64,000 nt of DNA from Candidatus Binataceae bacterium (GTDB lineage Bacteria; Desulfobacterota; Binatia; Binatales; Binataceae), in the NCBI GenBank assembly GCA_035308025.1, contig DATGHL010000017.1, positions 1 through 64,000 of the forward strand, read 5' to 3'. The notes beneath the pieces are model-generated. The model did not search any database. It was not told the DNA's origin and worked only from the letters and a program-made list of their open reading frames with translations. The position numbers and the translations under genes were made by a program. Position 1 is the stretch's first letter, and each line of letters begins with the position of its first letter. This document shows, piece by piece, positions 15,301 through 23,386 of this stretch.

Positions 15301-16016
15301 GACGGAGAGGGCGAAAGCCAAAAGCTGAACCCGCGCGCCCCGAAATTCCGGCCGCTCTTCATCCGACAGTTATGATGGCGGGGTTGGCCGCGCGCATAGA
15401 GCGAGCGTCCCGAGACGCGCCGATGAACCGGACCGAATTAACCAAGGCGGCCGGCGTCTCGCGCGCCGCTCTATATGCTTGGATCAAGGGCAGTTCAACG
15501 CCGAGCATCGCAACCTTAGCGCTCGTCGCTAGATTGACCGGCACCTCGCTCGGCTGGCTTGTCAGCGGCGAAGGTGCGATGCGTCCAGGGGAAGAAGTGC
15601 CCGGCGGATACGCCTTGCCCGCATCGCCTTTTTATAACGTTCAGCCGCCGCCTTTCGCATTCAAAGAGGAATGGCTCGCGGATTTGATCACAGAATCGGG
15701 CGCGAAAAAACCAGGCGAACAGATTTACTTAATCGCCGTGACTGACGATGCGATGGAACCCACGCTCAAACGAAAAGATTTACTCTTGGTACACCGGCGC
15801 GCGCTGCGGCGTGGAGAAAGCGGGCTTTATGCCTTGGTCATACGAGACCCTGTCGGAACTGGACAGCTAGTAGCCCGGCGGATCCAATGGGAACTAGACG
15901 GAACCCTTACCATAAGGTGCGACAACCCCGCCTATCGTTCCGAAACCCGAGCCCTGCGAGCAGAGGAAGCGCCACAAATCGTGGGACCGATCCTCTGGCG
16001 CGCTGGGTATGTCTGA
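15285..16016 (+). CDS. CI-like repressor with inactive S24 peptidase fold (~243 aa)
   Basis: An N-terminal XRE helix-turn-helix (NRTELTKAAGVSRAALYAWI) is followed by a LexA/CI-type C-terminal domain ending CDNPAYRSE. It should hold the element silent. The usual catalytic Ser motif (D-S-M-E-P) reads DDAMEP, so Ser is Ala, and the catalytic Lys site (VKR) reads ARR, so Lys is Arg. Self-cleavage on SOS should therefore not occur. Start is uncertain: GTG 15285 is chosen because an ATG at 15237 would overlap the divergent ner start; ATG 15372 is also possible. Mu itself uses an unrelated repressor; lambda-type ones are known in some Mu-like phages. Confidence 0.7.
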   Translation: MSTTIRRRGRKPKAEPARPEIPAALHPTVMMAGLAARIERASRDAPMNRTELTKAAGVSRAALYAWIKGSSTPSIATLALVARLTGTSLGWLVSGEGAMRPGEEVPGGYALPASPFYNVQPPPFAFKEEWLADLITESGAKKPGEQIYLIAVTDDAMEPTLKRKDLLLVHRRALRRGESGLYALVIRDPVGTGQLVARRIQWELDGTLTIRCDNPAYRSETRALRAEEAPQIVGPILWRAGYV

Positions 16017-16105
16017 AGGATTAGCTTAACTAATTCCGTCAGGAAATCTCGATCCGCTGCAACGCCGGAGCGATCCGGCAAAAAAGATGCCTTCGAGCCC
16101 GTCAA

Positions 16106-16255
16106 AAAAATATCGAGCGAAGGCGATCTTCGCTCGATATTTTTGGCTTCGCTCGACATTTTTGGAAGCAAATAGTGTCGATATTTCAAGCACCTACGCT
16201 CATCGCTCGACATTTTTCCGCGTCGGCGGGATGATTTGATCTAAATGTCGAGCGA
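16106..16255. repeat. Cluster of five AAAAATRTCGAGCGA sites at the element's left end
   Basis: The motif occurs at 16106-16120 (+), 16130-16144 (-), 16149-16163 (-), 16203-16217 (-) and, shortened, at 16242-16255 (+). The first two make a perfect 17-bp inverted repeat with a 5-base loop (16106-16122 and 16128-16144). The cluster lies just past the repressor stop and before the candidate end at 16547. In Mu this is where MuA binds (L1-L3), so transposase sites are the best guess. The hairpin may also end repressor transcription. Confidence 0.55.
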
Positions 16256-16537
16256 CGCAGTTAGGCCCCGCTTCTGCCTAACGTCGCGTGCTTCCACACC
16301 TTCGCCGGTTCAGGTCTCTCGGCAGGATTGTTTGATCTGACGAGCCGGGCTTACCTGCCGTCGTTCCCCTGCGCGTGGCCATCTCACGCGGTTCTGACGA
16401 CGGGTCAGACGCGGGCCAACAGCCCCGCCGTTGTTAGGGTTTAAGGCTTCGTCGCGTCCCATCGCAGCAAGTCGAACCAAGTAGCGGATCGACAAGTCCG
16501 GCCAAGTCCGTACTAGTCCGGCCAAAAATTGCCGAGC

Positions 16538-16549
16538 GATCAAACCATC
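16538..16549 (+). repeat. Candidate left terminus of the right element
   Basis: GATCAAACCATC is a perfect inverted copy of 6666-6677. Two looser TTTGATCT matches lie inward at about 16232-16242 and 16329-16338. The 400 bases from 16256 to 16658 hold no convincing gene. Confidence 0.5.
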
Positions 16550-16658
16550 CCGTCTCTTACACTCCTTGTTTGGAATCGCGGCGCGATGGTCCGCTTCGGC
16601 TACGCTCAGGGCAGGGTTTCGCCGCGGCTCGCGGTGCTCACCGGCCCAGGATAACTAA

Positions 16659-17751
16659 TCAGGCTGGCGCAAAGGTTCCCGACGCCGGGGCGGAGGCTGG
16701 GAGGGTCAGGGTGAAGATGGCGCCGCGTGGAGCGGCATTCTCGACCGCAATTTCGCCATCGTGGGCGAGGGCGATTTGCCGCGCGAGGGCGAGGCTCAGC
16801 CCCTGGCCTTTCGCTAATGATGGGCGGAATCTGGATCAGTGAACTCGTCGAAGATGCGCGGCAGGTGTGCGGCGGCGACGCCTTGACCCTGGTCGGCGAT
16901 AGTCAGGGCGCACGACGCCTTCGTCATGCGAGACGGCCACCGTGACCGCGGTCCCCGGTGGACTGAAGCGTATAGCGTTATCGATCAGCGCGGCGATGAC
17001 GCACTTGATTTGCGTGCTGTCGAGGCTCGCCGGCGCGCTCTGTGACAGCGTTTGGGTGATAACGATTTCGCGCTCGGCGGCGCGCACACTCGCCTCGGTG
17101 AGGACCTCGCGGACGACCGCGGAGAGGTCGGCAGGCGCGAAATTGAAAGTCCAGGTGCCGCTCTTCATGGCGGTCAACCGGATGACCTTATCGAACAGTT
17201 GGCCGAGACGGCCGGCAGCGTCGCGCACGCGGATCAGCCACGCCTTACGCTCATGCGGGTCCATCGCGTCGTCCTCCAAAATCATCTCGATCACCGGAAT
17301 GATATGGCTGAGCGGCGTCCGCGTTTCATGGTTGAGCAGGCGTAAAACGTCAGTCTTGAGCTGGTCGACCTCTTCGAGCGAGGTCAGCCGTAAGAAGGTT
17401 CGGACTTTGGCAATCAACTCGTCTTCGTCAAACGGCTTGGTAATGTAATCGTCGGCGCCGGCCTCGTAACCTTGCAGCCGTTCGGAGAGCATCGCTTTGG
17501 CCGAGACCATGATGATCTTGGCATGACGCCGCGTGCGATCGGCGCGCATCCGGCGGCAGGTATCATAGCCATTGAGACCGGGCATCATGATAATCCATCA
17601 GGACCAGGCCGGGATGAAACTCAGTGGCGAGCTCGAGGGCATCGTTGCCACAAGCCGCGGTGGCGAGGTTATAGTCCTCACTGAGTATCTCTTCGAGGAT
17701 GGCGACGTTGACTGGATTATCGTCGACAATGAGTATTCGGCTCTGATTCAT
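16659..17751 (-). pseudogene. Response regulator-histidine kinase, frameshifted
   Basis: The frame from ATG 17751 begins a receiver domain (RILIVDDNPVNVAILEEIL, LVLMD as phosphosite). It loses frame near 17590; the normal next residues MMPGLNGYD continue in another frame with YITKPF and a kinase domain (NHETRTPLSHIIPV as H-box). Two more shifts occur near 16895 (LTIADQGQGVAAAHLPRIFD) and 16815 (GQGLSLALARQIALAHDGEI), ending at 16659. All motifs of a receiver-HisKA-HATPase hybrid are present but spread over several frames, so no full protein can be made from this sequence. It is the downstream partner of the broken kinase at 17759. Confidence 0.7.
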
Positions 17752-17758
17752 AATTCAC

Positions 17759-18739
17759 CTACTGCGATTTGAGCGGTGGGGTGTGCCATCGCGCGGCGGG
17801 AGCGGCATACTGAATAGTGAGATGGCGCTCCGAGGTGAGGGAGATAAACTCATCGACGACCTGCGCGAGCAGCAGGTTCAGATCGGCCAACTCGAAGTTG
17901 AAGTTCATCTTGCCGGACTCGAGCTTGGACAAATCCAGCAGATCGTTGAGCAGGGCCAGCAAAATGCGGCCGCTCCGATCGACGCGGTCGAAGTATTCGC
18001 GCAGCTTCTCGGGTTTGACGCGACCGCTCCGGCGCATACCGAAGCCGGCGAAACTCAGAATGCCCTGCAGGGGTGTACGCAATTCGTGGGATATATTGGC
18101 CAGAAACTCACTCTTGGCCAGATTGGCGGCCTCGGCGCGCTCCTTTGCTTCATGCAAGCTTTGCGTGAGCTGATGGCGTGAGTATTCGTAAATCCATCCG
18201 AGGAGCGCGATGAATAGTACCGCAGTAGACAGGGCCGCCTCGAGAACCAGACGACCCAGGCTTGCGAAAGGGGCTCGGGAAAGGGGTCGCCGAAACTCGT
18301 CATGTAGTAAAAGGTGACAATCTCGGCGGCGATGTAGCCGGCGCAGATGAATCCGAAGTTGGCGCCGACGAGGAAAGCCGCCATCAGCGGGAAGGGCACT
18401 TGCCAGGCCAGAGTAGCTATACAGTAGCCGCCGTTCTGATAGGCGATGTAGTTGAGGCCGCTGAGGATTTCGAGACAGAGCATCACGCTCGGCGCGTGCG
18501 ACGATTTTGTGTGCCGCAGCAGAAAGGGATTGGTGAGGATCAGGAAGATCAGGAGAACCAGGGCCAGCCGCGGTCGGTCTCGGGCCTTCAACCTCCCAGA
18601 CTAAAATCGTGAAGAGCGCGCCGAAGGCGGCGGCACGGCCCACAACTCGTATCGTAATCAGGACGCGCGCGCGACGGCCTTCGTCCGGTCCGGCGGCGCG
18701 GGTCTGCGCGCTGAAATAGTCATCGAGCCGATACGCCAT
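17759..18739 (-). pseudogene. Membrane histidine kinase, frameshifted and lacking its ATPase domain
   Basis: From ATG 18739 the frame reads [14 protein letters not shown] and one membrane helix, then the membrane region ([37 protein letters not shown]) continues in a second frame, and a third shift returns to the first frame for the last helix, a coiled coil and the H-box [18 protein letters not shown]. The protein stops after the HisKA dimerisation part, with no ATP-binding domain. Because the shifts compensate, a 387-codon frame is open, but its middle is nonsense. Eight bases separate it from the hybrid regulator, so the two formed one signalling operon. Confidence 0.65.
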
Positions 18740-18979
18740 CCGGCCAAAACGGCCAGATGTCGTCGTGACGAGATGGTGGGCAAAGGCTTCGCGTCGCAGC
18801 ATCCCAGGGAGTGTGGAGCAAACGTGATGCGGGTTGCGTTTTTGAAGCGGGGCGAAGTTCAGGAGTTGCCCGCTCGAACATATCGACGGCAAAGCTCCTC
18901 GAAGTGACCCAGACTGGGACACCGCGCGGGGCCGGGCGATCGCGCGAGTTGAATCGAGGCAACTTCGAGTAGTTTATGA

Positions 18980-19426
18980 TTAAACCCGGGGCGTCAGCGG
19001 ATCAAAGGCGAAGGGGTCGGGGCCGAAGCGGTTGGGTCCGACGGTGCCGCGCAGACAGCACCATATCAGGAGGATGAGGTAACATCCCGCAGTGATTAAG
19101 GCAAAAATGATCCAGAGCCCGCCGAAAACAGGCTGGCCAGTAGAATAGGTCATCGCGAGAAAAATCAGCGTGAGCGAGGCCGCGGGCGACGGCAGGAGCA
19201 GGTACCATCCTGAGCGATCGATGTCGTGAAGGCGGCGCACATGGACGGCGAGATTCGGCAGGATCAGGCCGAGACCGACGATGACGGCCAGCACTGGGAT
19301 CAAGCGCGCGACGGTGTTGACGACTATTCCGAAAATCACGAACCACCAGTATTCCGAGCGCGGCGCGCGCCCCTTAAAGACAGCGTAGTTGGTGAGGCAG
19401 GCTTCGATCGCCTCAAAGAAACCCAT
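18980..19426 (-). CDS. DUF805 membrane protein (148 aa)
   Basis: Matches the DUF805 family: an amphipathic start with YAVFKGRAPRSEYWWFVIF, the family hallmark RRLHDIDRSGWYLLL in the middle, about four membrane helices and a short C-terminal FGPDPF tail. Inner-membrane proteins of unknown role. The start is at ATG 19426 (MGFFEAIEACL), preceded by GAGAGG; an upstream in-frame start at 19456 is less likely. It stands alone between the broken kinase genes and an empty stretch. Confidence 0.75.
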   Translation of the reverse strand: MGFFEAIEACLTNYAVFKGRAPRSEYWWFVIFGIVVNTVARLIPVLAVIVGLGLILPNLAVHVRRLHDIDRSGWYLLLPSPAASLTLIFLAMTYSTGQPVFGGLWIIFALITAGCYLILLIWCCLRGTVGPNRFGPDPFAFDPLTPRV

Positions 19427-19445
19427 CGGGATTAACCTCTCGTTG

Positions 19446-19490
19446 CGCGCGATCAAGACTCTTGACGCAGCTTGCGGACTTCTGCCGTCG
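19446..19490 (-). repeat. Degenerate copy of the 69-bp interspersed repeat
   Basis: On the minus strand this reads a decayed version of the repeat at 63450-63518 (CAAGCTGCGTCAAGAGTCTT against CGAGCTGCGTTAAGATTCTT). The rest of 19491-19839 shows no convincing gene in either strand. Confidence 0.4.
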
Positions 19491-19839
19491 GCCGCGCCAC
19501 GCAGACTTGGCTCAGAATGACATCAGGGCCTGCTTTGCGGTTACGGGTATTGCGCAACACGACACTAATGTAATGCGGCGGGTGACGAAATTGAACGGTG
19601 CCGCGCAAATTCGCGTCCGATCGAATGAGCTCCGCAGCATGTCTGCGAGCGCCTCGAGCGCGGCTGCGGGCGACGCGATGGTGGAGCTATAAGCCCATCC
19701 GTCGTCGCCAGCAAATTGATTCACCCCCGCGCGATCGCTCAATTAGCATCGACCCCGCCAAATTCTGGCTATAATTGTCGAGGGCGGCCCCTTCGGTTCA
19801 CAGGGGAGTGATGCAGGCCTTAATCAATGGAGATTGACG

Positions 19840-21459
19840 ATGCGCTTATCAAAGTCGCGTTTTGTATGCGCGATTCTCGCCCTCCTCATGCTCGCGAGCG
19901 TGAACGTGATCGCCCGCGGTCAGGCATCCGGCGCGAGTGAACGGATCCTCTGGAGCTTTCGCAATGGCGCCGACGGCATTTTACCCAGTGCCGGACTGAT
20001 CATGGATGCGAGCGGCAACCTCTACAGCACGACGTTGGGCGGCGGTACACAAGCTGCTGGGACGGTGTTTGAGGTGACTCCTCCCGCCGTTTTGGGTGGC
20101 GATTGGACCGAGTCCATCCTCTGGAGCTTTGGCAACGTTCCGGACGGCGCAGGCCCTTTTGCCGCCGTGCTGATGGATGGTAGCGGCAATCTTTACGGCA
20201 CGACCTTCGGGGGCGGCGCTTATGACGCGGGGACGGTATTTAAGCTGACACCGCCCTCTACGGTAGGCGGAAATTGGACCGAGTCAATCCTTTGGAACTT
20301 TGGCCGCGGTGCTGACGGCTATAACCCCTATGCTGGTCTGATCATGGACGGGAGCGGCAATCTCTACGGCACGACCTACGAAGGTGGCGTGTACGGCCCG
20401 GGTACGGTATTCAAGCTGACACCGCCCTCAGCTAACCGGGGGAATTGGACCGAGTCGATCCTCTGGAACTTCGGCAACGGCGCCGATGGCAAAAACCCCT
20501 ACGCCGGTTTAATCCTGGAGGCGAGCGGCAACCTCTACGGCACGACGGACAACGGCGGGGCCTACGGCTTAGGGACGGCGTTCATGTTGACGCCGCACTC
20601 GACCGGCGGCAAAGGCAATTGGAGCGCGTCAATCCTCTGGAGCTTCGGCAATGGCGCCGACGGCCAACACCCTCTTGGCGGCCCGATCATGGATGCGAGC
20701 GGCAACCTCTACGGCACGACCAACGTCGGGGGACCCTACGACAACGGGATCAACGATTTCGGAGGGACAGCGTTCGAGCTGAGCCCGCCCTCAAGCAGCG
20801 GGGGCAATTGGACCGAGTCCATTCTATGGAGCTTTGGCCGCGAGGCTGATGGCCAAATCCCCTATGACGGTCTGATCATGGATCCGAGTGGCAATCTCTA
20901 CGGCACGACCTACGAGGGCGGGGCCTTCGGCGGCATGGCCAGGCGTTCCGGGGATGGGACGACGTTCAAGCTGACGCGCAAAGGCGGCAATTGGACCGAG
21001 TCAATCCTCTGGAACTTCGGCAACGGCGCCAGTGACGGCATTTTGCCCTTTGCCGGCCTGATCATGGATGGGAGTGGCAATCTTTACGGCACGACTTCAG
21101 AAGGCGGGGACTACGCCGGGACAGTGTTCGAAATCTCCAACATCTCGGGTCCGCAGATCATCGTGAGCCCCAGGAACGTCGTGTTTCCGGACACGGAGGT
21201 CGGAAGCACTTCCATCGCCAAGGTACGAGTGCGGAACACCGGCACTGAGCAGTTAATCGGCGCCATGAAGAGTCCGCCACGGGGATTCAGTCTCAGCGGG
21301 CCGGGGAATTTCAACCTCGCGCCCAATACTGAAGCCACAATTACGATGATGTTCACCCCGACCTCGACCAGGCGGACGCTTCACGCAGACGCCATTGTGT
21401 CGAATGCGGTGAATCACAGCACGGTGCACATCAAGCTGGAGGGCACGGGGACGCCGTAA
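19840..21459 (+). CDS. Secreted GloVer-repeat protein with ASH-like C-terminal domain (539 aa)
   Basis: After a signal peptide (CAILALLMLASVNVIARGQA) come about seven tandem repeats of the pattern SILWSFGNGADGxxPxAGLI then MDxSGNLYGTTxxGG and GTVFxLTPP, the 'choice-of-anchor tandem repeat GloVer' type that probably forms a beta-propeller-like fold. The last 105 residues (ISPRNVVFPDTEVGSTSI onwards) are an immunoglobulin-like ASH/choice-of-anchor D domain. The protein should be exported; ligand unknown. ATG 19840 is preferred to TTG 19834 because a GGAG site lies at the right distance. Such proteins are common in Acidobacteria and Binatota-type soil bacteria. Confidence 0.75.
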   Translation: MRLSKSRFVCAILALLMLASVNVIARGQASGASERILWSFRNGADGILPSAGLIMDASGNLYSTTLGGGTQAAGTVFEVTPPAVLGGDWTESILWSFGNVPDGAGPFAAVLMDGSGNLYGTTFGGGAYDAGTVFKLTPPSTVGGNWTESILWNFGRGADGYNPYAGLIMDGSGNLYGTTYEGGVYGPGTVFKLTPPSANRGNWTESILWNFGNGADGKNPYAGLILEASGNLYGTTDNGGAYGLGTAFMLTPHSTGGKGNWSASILWSFGNGADGQHPLGGPIMDASGNLYGTTNVGGPYDNGINDFGGTAFELSPPSSSGGNWTESILWSFGREADGQIPYDGLIMDPSGNLYGTTYEGGAFGGMARRSGDGTTFKLTRKGGNWTESILWNFGNGASDGILPFAGLIMDGSGNLYGTTSEGGDYAGTVFEISNISGPQIIVSPRNVVFPDTEVGSTSIAKVRVRNTGTEQLIGAMKSPPRGFSLSGPGNFNLAPNTEATITMMFTPTSTRRTLHADAIVSNAVNHSTVHIKLEGTGTP

Positions 21460-21685
21460 CCAAGCATCGCGTCCTTGAGAGTCGCTCAAACTGCTCGCGC
21501 GTGAGGTCCGCGAGTCACACCGGACGTTCAGAATTCGATCGGAGTGCCGAAGATCATCGCATGAGCGGCTTGGCGCCCGTTCGTGCGGCAGCGCGGCGGG
21601 TTTGCCAAGAGGGCGCGAAGGGGAGTCTAATCGCGCGGGGTCATGGCCGCGTTGCGGCGGCGCATATCAGCGCGGGAGACAGGCG

Positions 21686-22147
21686 ATGAACGGGGTATCA
21701 CACGTCGCGATTGGGGTGCGCGAGATGGAACGGTCGCTGAAGTTTTATCGCGACCTGCTCGGGCTCGAAGTCAGGTACGATCGCACTCAGCCGATCGGCG
21801 GGATGCCGCGGCTGTACGCCAATCCGGAGAAGGGGCAGCGCCGCGCCGTCCATCTGCATTACGGCAAGGGGGCCGACGGCGGATTTGTGGTGCTGTCGGA
21901 GCGGCCGGACGGGACGCCGGGTGAGGCGATCAAGCTCGACCAGGTCGGGATTTCGCACTTCGCGTGGTGGGTGGACGATCTGCGGGCGATTCACGCGCGG
22001 CTCGCCGCCGCCGGGGTCAAGATTCTGGTGGCGCCGAGCGCGGTCGATTCGGCCGGTTATGGTGACGCGCCCGGCAAGCAATACCTGACCTGCCTGTTCG
22101 AGGATCCGGACGGGATTATTCTGCAACTCGATCAGCGGGTGGACTAA
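21686..22147 (+). CDS. VOC (glyoxalase/dioxygenase fold) family protein (153 aa)
   Basis: Two beta-alpha-beta modules of the vicinal oxygen chelate fold: HVAIGVREMERSLKFYRDLL at the start and ISHFAWWVDDLRAIHARL in the second half, ending FEDPDGIILQLDQ with a metal-ligand Glu/Gln pattern. The start at ATG 21686 follows a GGGAGA site; the frame is open further upstream but that part is not protein-like. Directly followed by two CoA-transferase genes with no gap, so it probably acts on the same substrate or its CoA ester (for example an epimerase or isomerase). Substrate unknown. Confidence 0.75.
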   Translation: MNGVSHVAIGVREMERSLKFYRDLLGLEVRYDRTQPIGGMPRLYANPEKGQRRAVHLHYGKGADGGFVVLSERPDGTPGEAIKLDQVGISHFAWWVDDLRAIHARLAAAGVKILVAPSAVDSAGYGDAPGKQYLTCLFEDPDGIILQLDQRVD

Positions 22148-23386
22148 GTGCTGCGCGGGATGCGCGTGCTCGATCTGAGCACGGAGCGGGGCCTGCTCTG
22201 CGGGCAGATGCTCGGGGACCTGGGCGCCGACGTGATCAAGATCGAGCCGGTGGGCGGGTCGCCGGTGCGGCAACTGCCGCCGTGGCTGGACGAGCGCCCG
22301 GGCGCGGACAACTCGATCTACTGGCTGGCGTTTAATCGTAACAAGCGGGCGATCACGCTCAATCTCGAGAGCGCCGCCGGGCGCGGCCTACTGAAACAGC
22401 TTGTAGCCAAAGCTGACATTTTGATCGAGTCGGAAGAGCCGGGCCGGATGGCCGCAGCGGGGCTGGATTACGCGGCGCTGAGCGCGGCGAATCCGGCGCT
22501 GGTCTACGTCGCGATCACGCCGTTCGGTCAGGACGGGCCGAAGGCGGGCTGGGCCGACAGCGATTTGATCCTGATGGCGGCCGCCGGCGTGCTGATTCTT
22601 TACGGCGACGAGGACCGCGCCCCGATTCGGATGAGCGTGCCGCAGGCCTATCATCATGCCGCCGCGGACGCCGCCGGGGCCGCGCTGATAGCGTATTACG
22701 AGCGGCTGGCTTCGGGCCGCGGGCAATTGGTCGACGTGGCGGCGCAGGAAAGTATCGGGCTGGCCGGCCAATCGACGGCGCTGGCGGCGCTGGTGGAGAG
22801 CGCCGAGACGCAGCGGATGGCGGGCGGCGCGAAGCTCGGGGGGCTGCGCGTGCCGTTGGTCTGGTCGTGCAAGGACGGCCTGGTGTCGTGCGTGTTCCTG
22901 TTCGGCAGCGCGATCGGGGTCTTCACGCGCCGGCTCGTCGATTACATCTTCGCGCAGGGCGCCTGCGACGAAACGATGAAAAATACCGACTGGATCGGCT
23001 ACGGCGCCAAGCTGATGTCGGGCGAAGAGCCACTGGCCAATTACGAGCAGGCGAAGGCGGTGATTGCGGAGTTTCTGCAGGGGCGGAGCAAGGCCGAACT
23101 GTTTGAAATCGCGCGCGCCAACAATCTGTTGATTGCACCGATCGCCACGATCGAGGACCTGCGCGAGAATCCGCAATTTGCGGCGCGCCAGTTCTGGCAG
23201 ACGGTGGCGCATCCCGACGGCCGCCGGCTCACATACCCGGGCGCTTTCGCGCGCTTCAGCGCAACCCCGATGAGCATCCGGCGGCGGCCACCGACGGTCG
23301 GCGAGCATAACCGCGAAATCCTCGGCGGCGAACTGGGATTGAGCGATGCCGAATTGGCCGCGCTCGCGCAACAAGGAGTGATTTAA
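22148..23386 (+). CDS. CaiB/BaiF family III CoA-transferase, subunit lacking the catalytic Asp (412 aa)
   Basis: Typical family III architecture: GMRVLDLSTERGLLCGQMLG at the N-terminus, FNRNKRAITLNLES, and GRGQLVDVAAQES in the middle. In formyl-CoA transferase the catalytic Asp lies 22 residues before this GxGQ; here that position is Tyr (VPQAYHHAA). The following gene retains Asp at the same place, so this is probably the non-catalytic subunit of a heteromer, as described for benzylsuccinate CoA-transferase BbsEF. Starts at GTG 22148 straight after the VOC gene and ends overlapping the next start by one base. Confidence 0.75.
   Translation: MLRGMRVLDLSTERGLLCGQMLGDLGADVIKIEPVGGSPVRQLPPWLDERPGADNSIYWLAFNRNKRAITLNLESAAGRGLLKQLVAKADILIESEEPGRMAAAGLDYAALSAANPALVYVAITPFGQDGPKAGWADSDLILMAAAGVLILYGDEDRAPIRMSVPQAYHHAAADAAGAALIAYYERLASGRGQLVDVAAQESIGLAGQSTALAALVESAETQRMAGGAKLGGLRVPLVWSCKDGLVSCVFLFGSAIGVFTRRLVDYIFAQGACDETMKNTDWIGYGAKLMSGEEPLANYEQAKAVIAEFLQGRSKAELFEIARANNLLIAPIATIEDLRENPQFAARQFWQTVAHPDGRRLTYPGAFARFSATPMSIRRRPPTVGEHNREILGGELGLSDAELAALAQQGVI

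Larger units (their letters stand above)
6668..16547 (-). mobile_element. Right Mu-like element, ~9.9 kb, minus-strand orientation
   Basis: Candidate inverted ends are TGGTTTGATC at 6668-6677 and GATCAAACCA at 16538-16547; one more flanking pair also matches, giving 12 bp in all. In element order the genes are CI-like repressor, Ner, MuA (two ORFs), MuB (frameshifted), orphans, HTH (amber), gp16, orphans, protease remnant, tape measure and cargo. This is Mu's early order followed by a sharply shortened late region. No 5-bp target duplication is visible (TCAGA versus TCCCG), so either the ends are slightly misplaced or the flanks changed. Several genes are broken, so it is probably not autonomous now. 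Confidence 0.6.

Noticed and set aside
16106..16255. CRISPR-like array
   Set aside because: Repeats are short, on both strands and irregularly spaced, with no spacers of uniform length and no cas genes.
16310..16543. 77-codon minus-strand ORF at the element's left end
   Set aside because: Spans the candidate terminus, Arg-rich, no recognisable domain; more likely non-coding end sequence.
6663..16552. 5-bp target-site duplication for the right element
   Set aside because: Flanks TCAGA and TCCCG do not match when the ends are set at TG...CA; not claimed.
19491..19839. ORFs on both strands before the GloVer gene
   Set aside because: Mutually overlapping frames without ribosome sites or domains; treated as intergenic.
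22388..23374. Long minus-strand ORF opposite the first CoA-transferase, and similar ones opposite tolQR, hemDE, hemL and others
   Set aside because: Antisense shadows of GC-rich genes: Arg/His/Pro-rich composition and no family resemblance, while the other strand encodes a clear protein.
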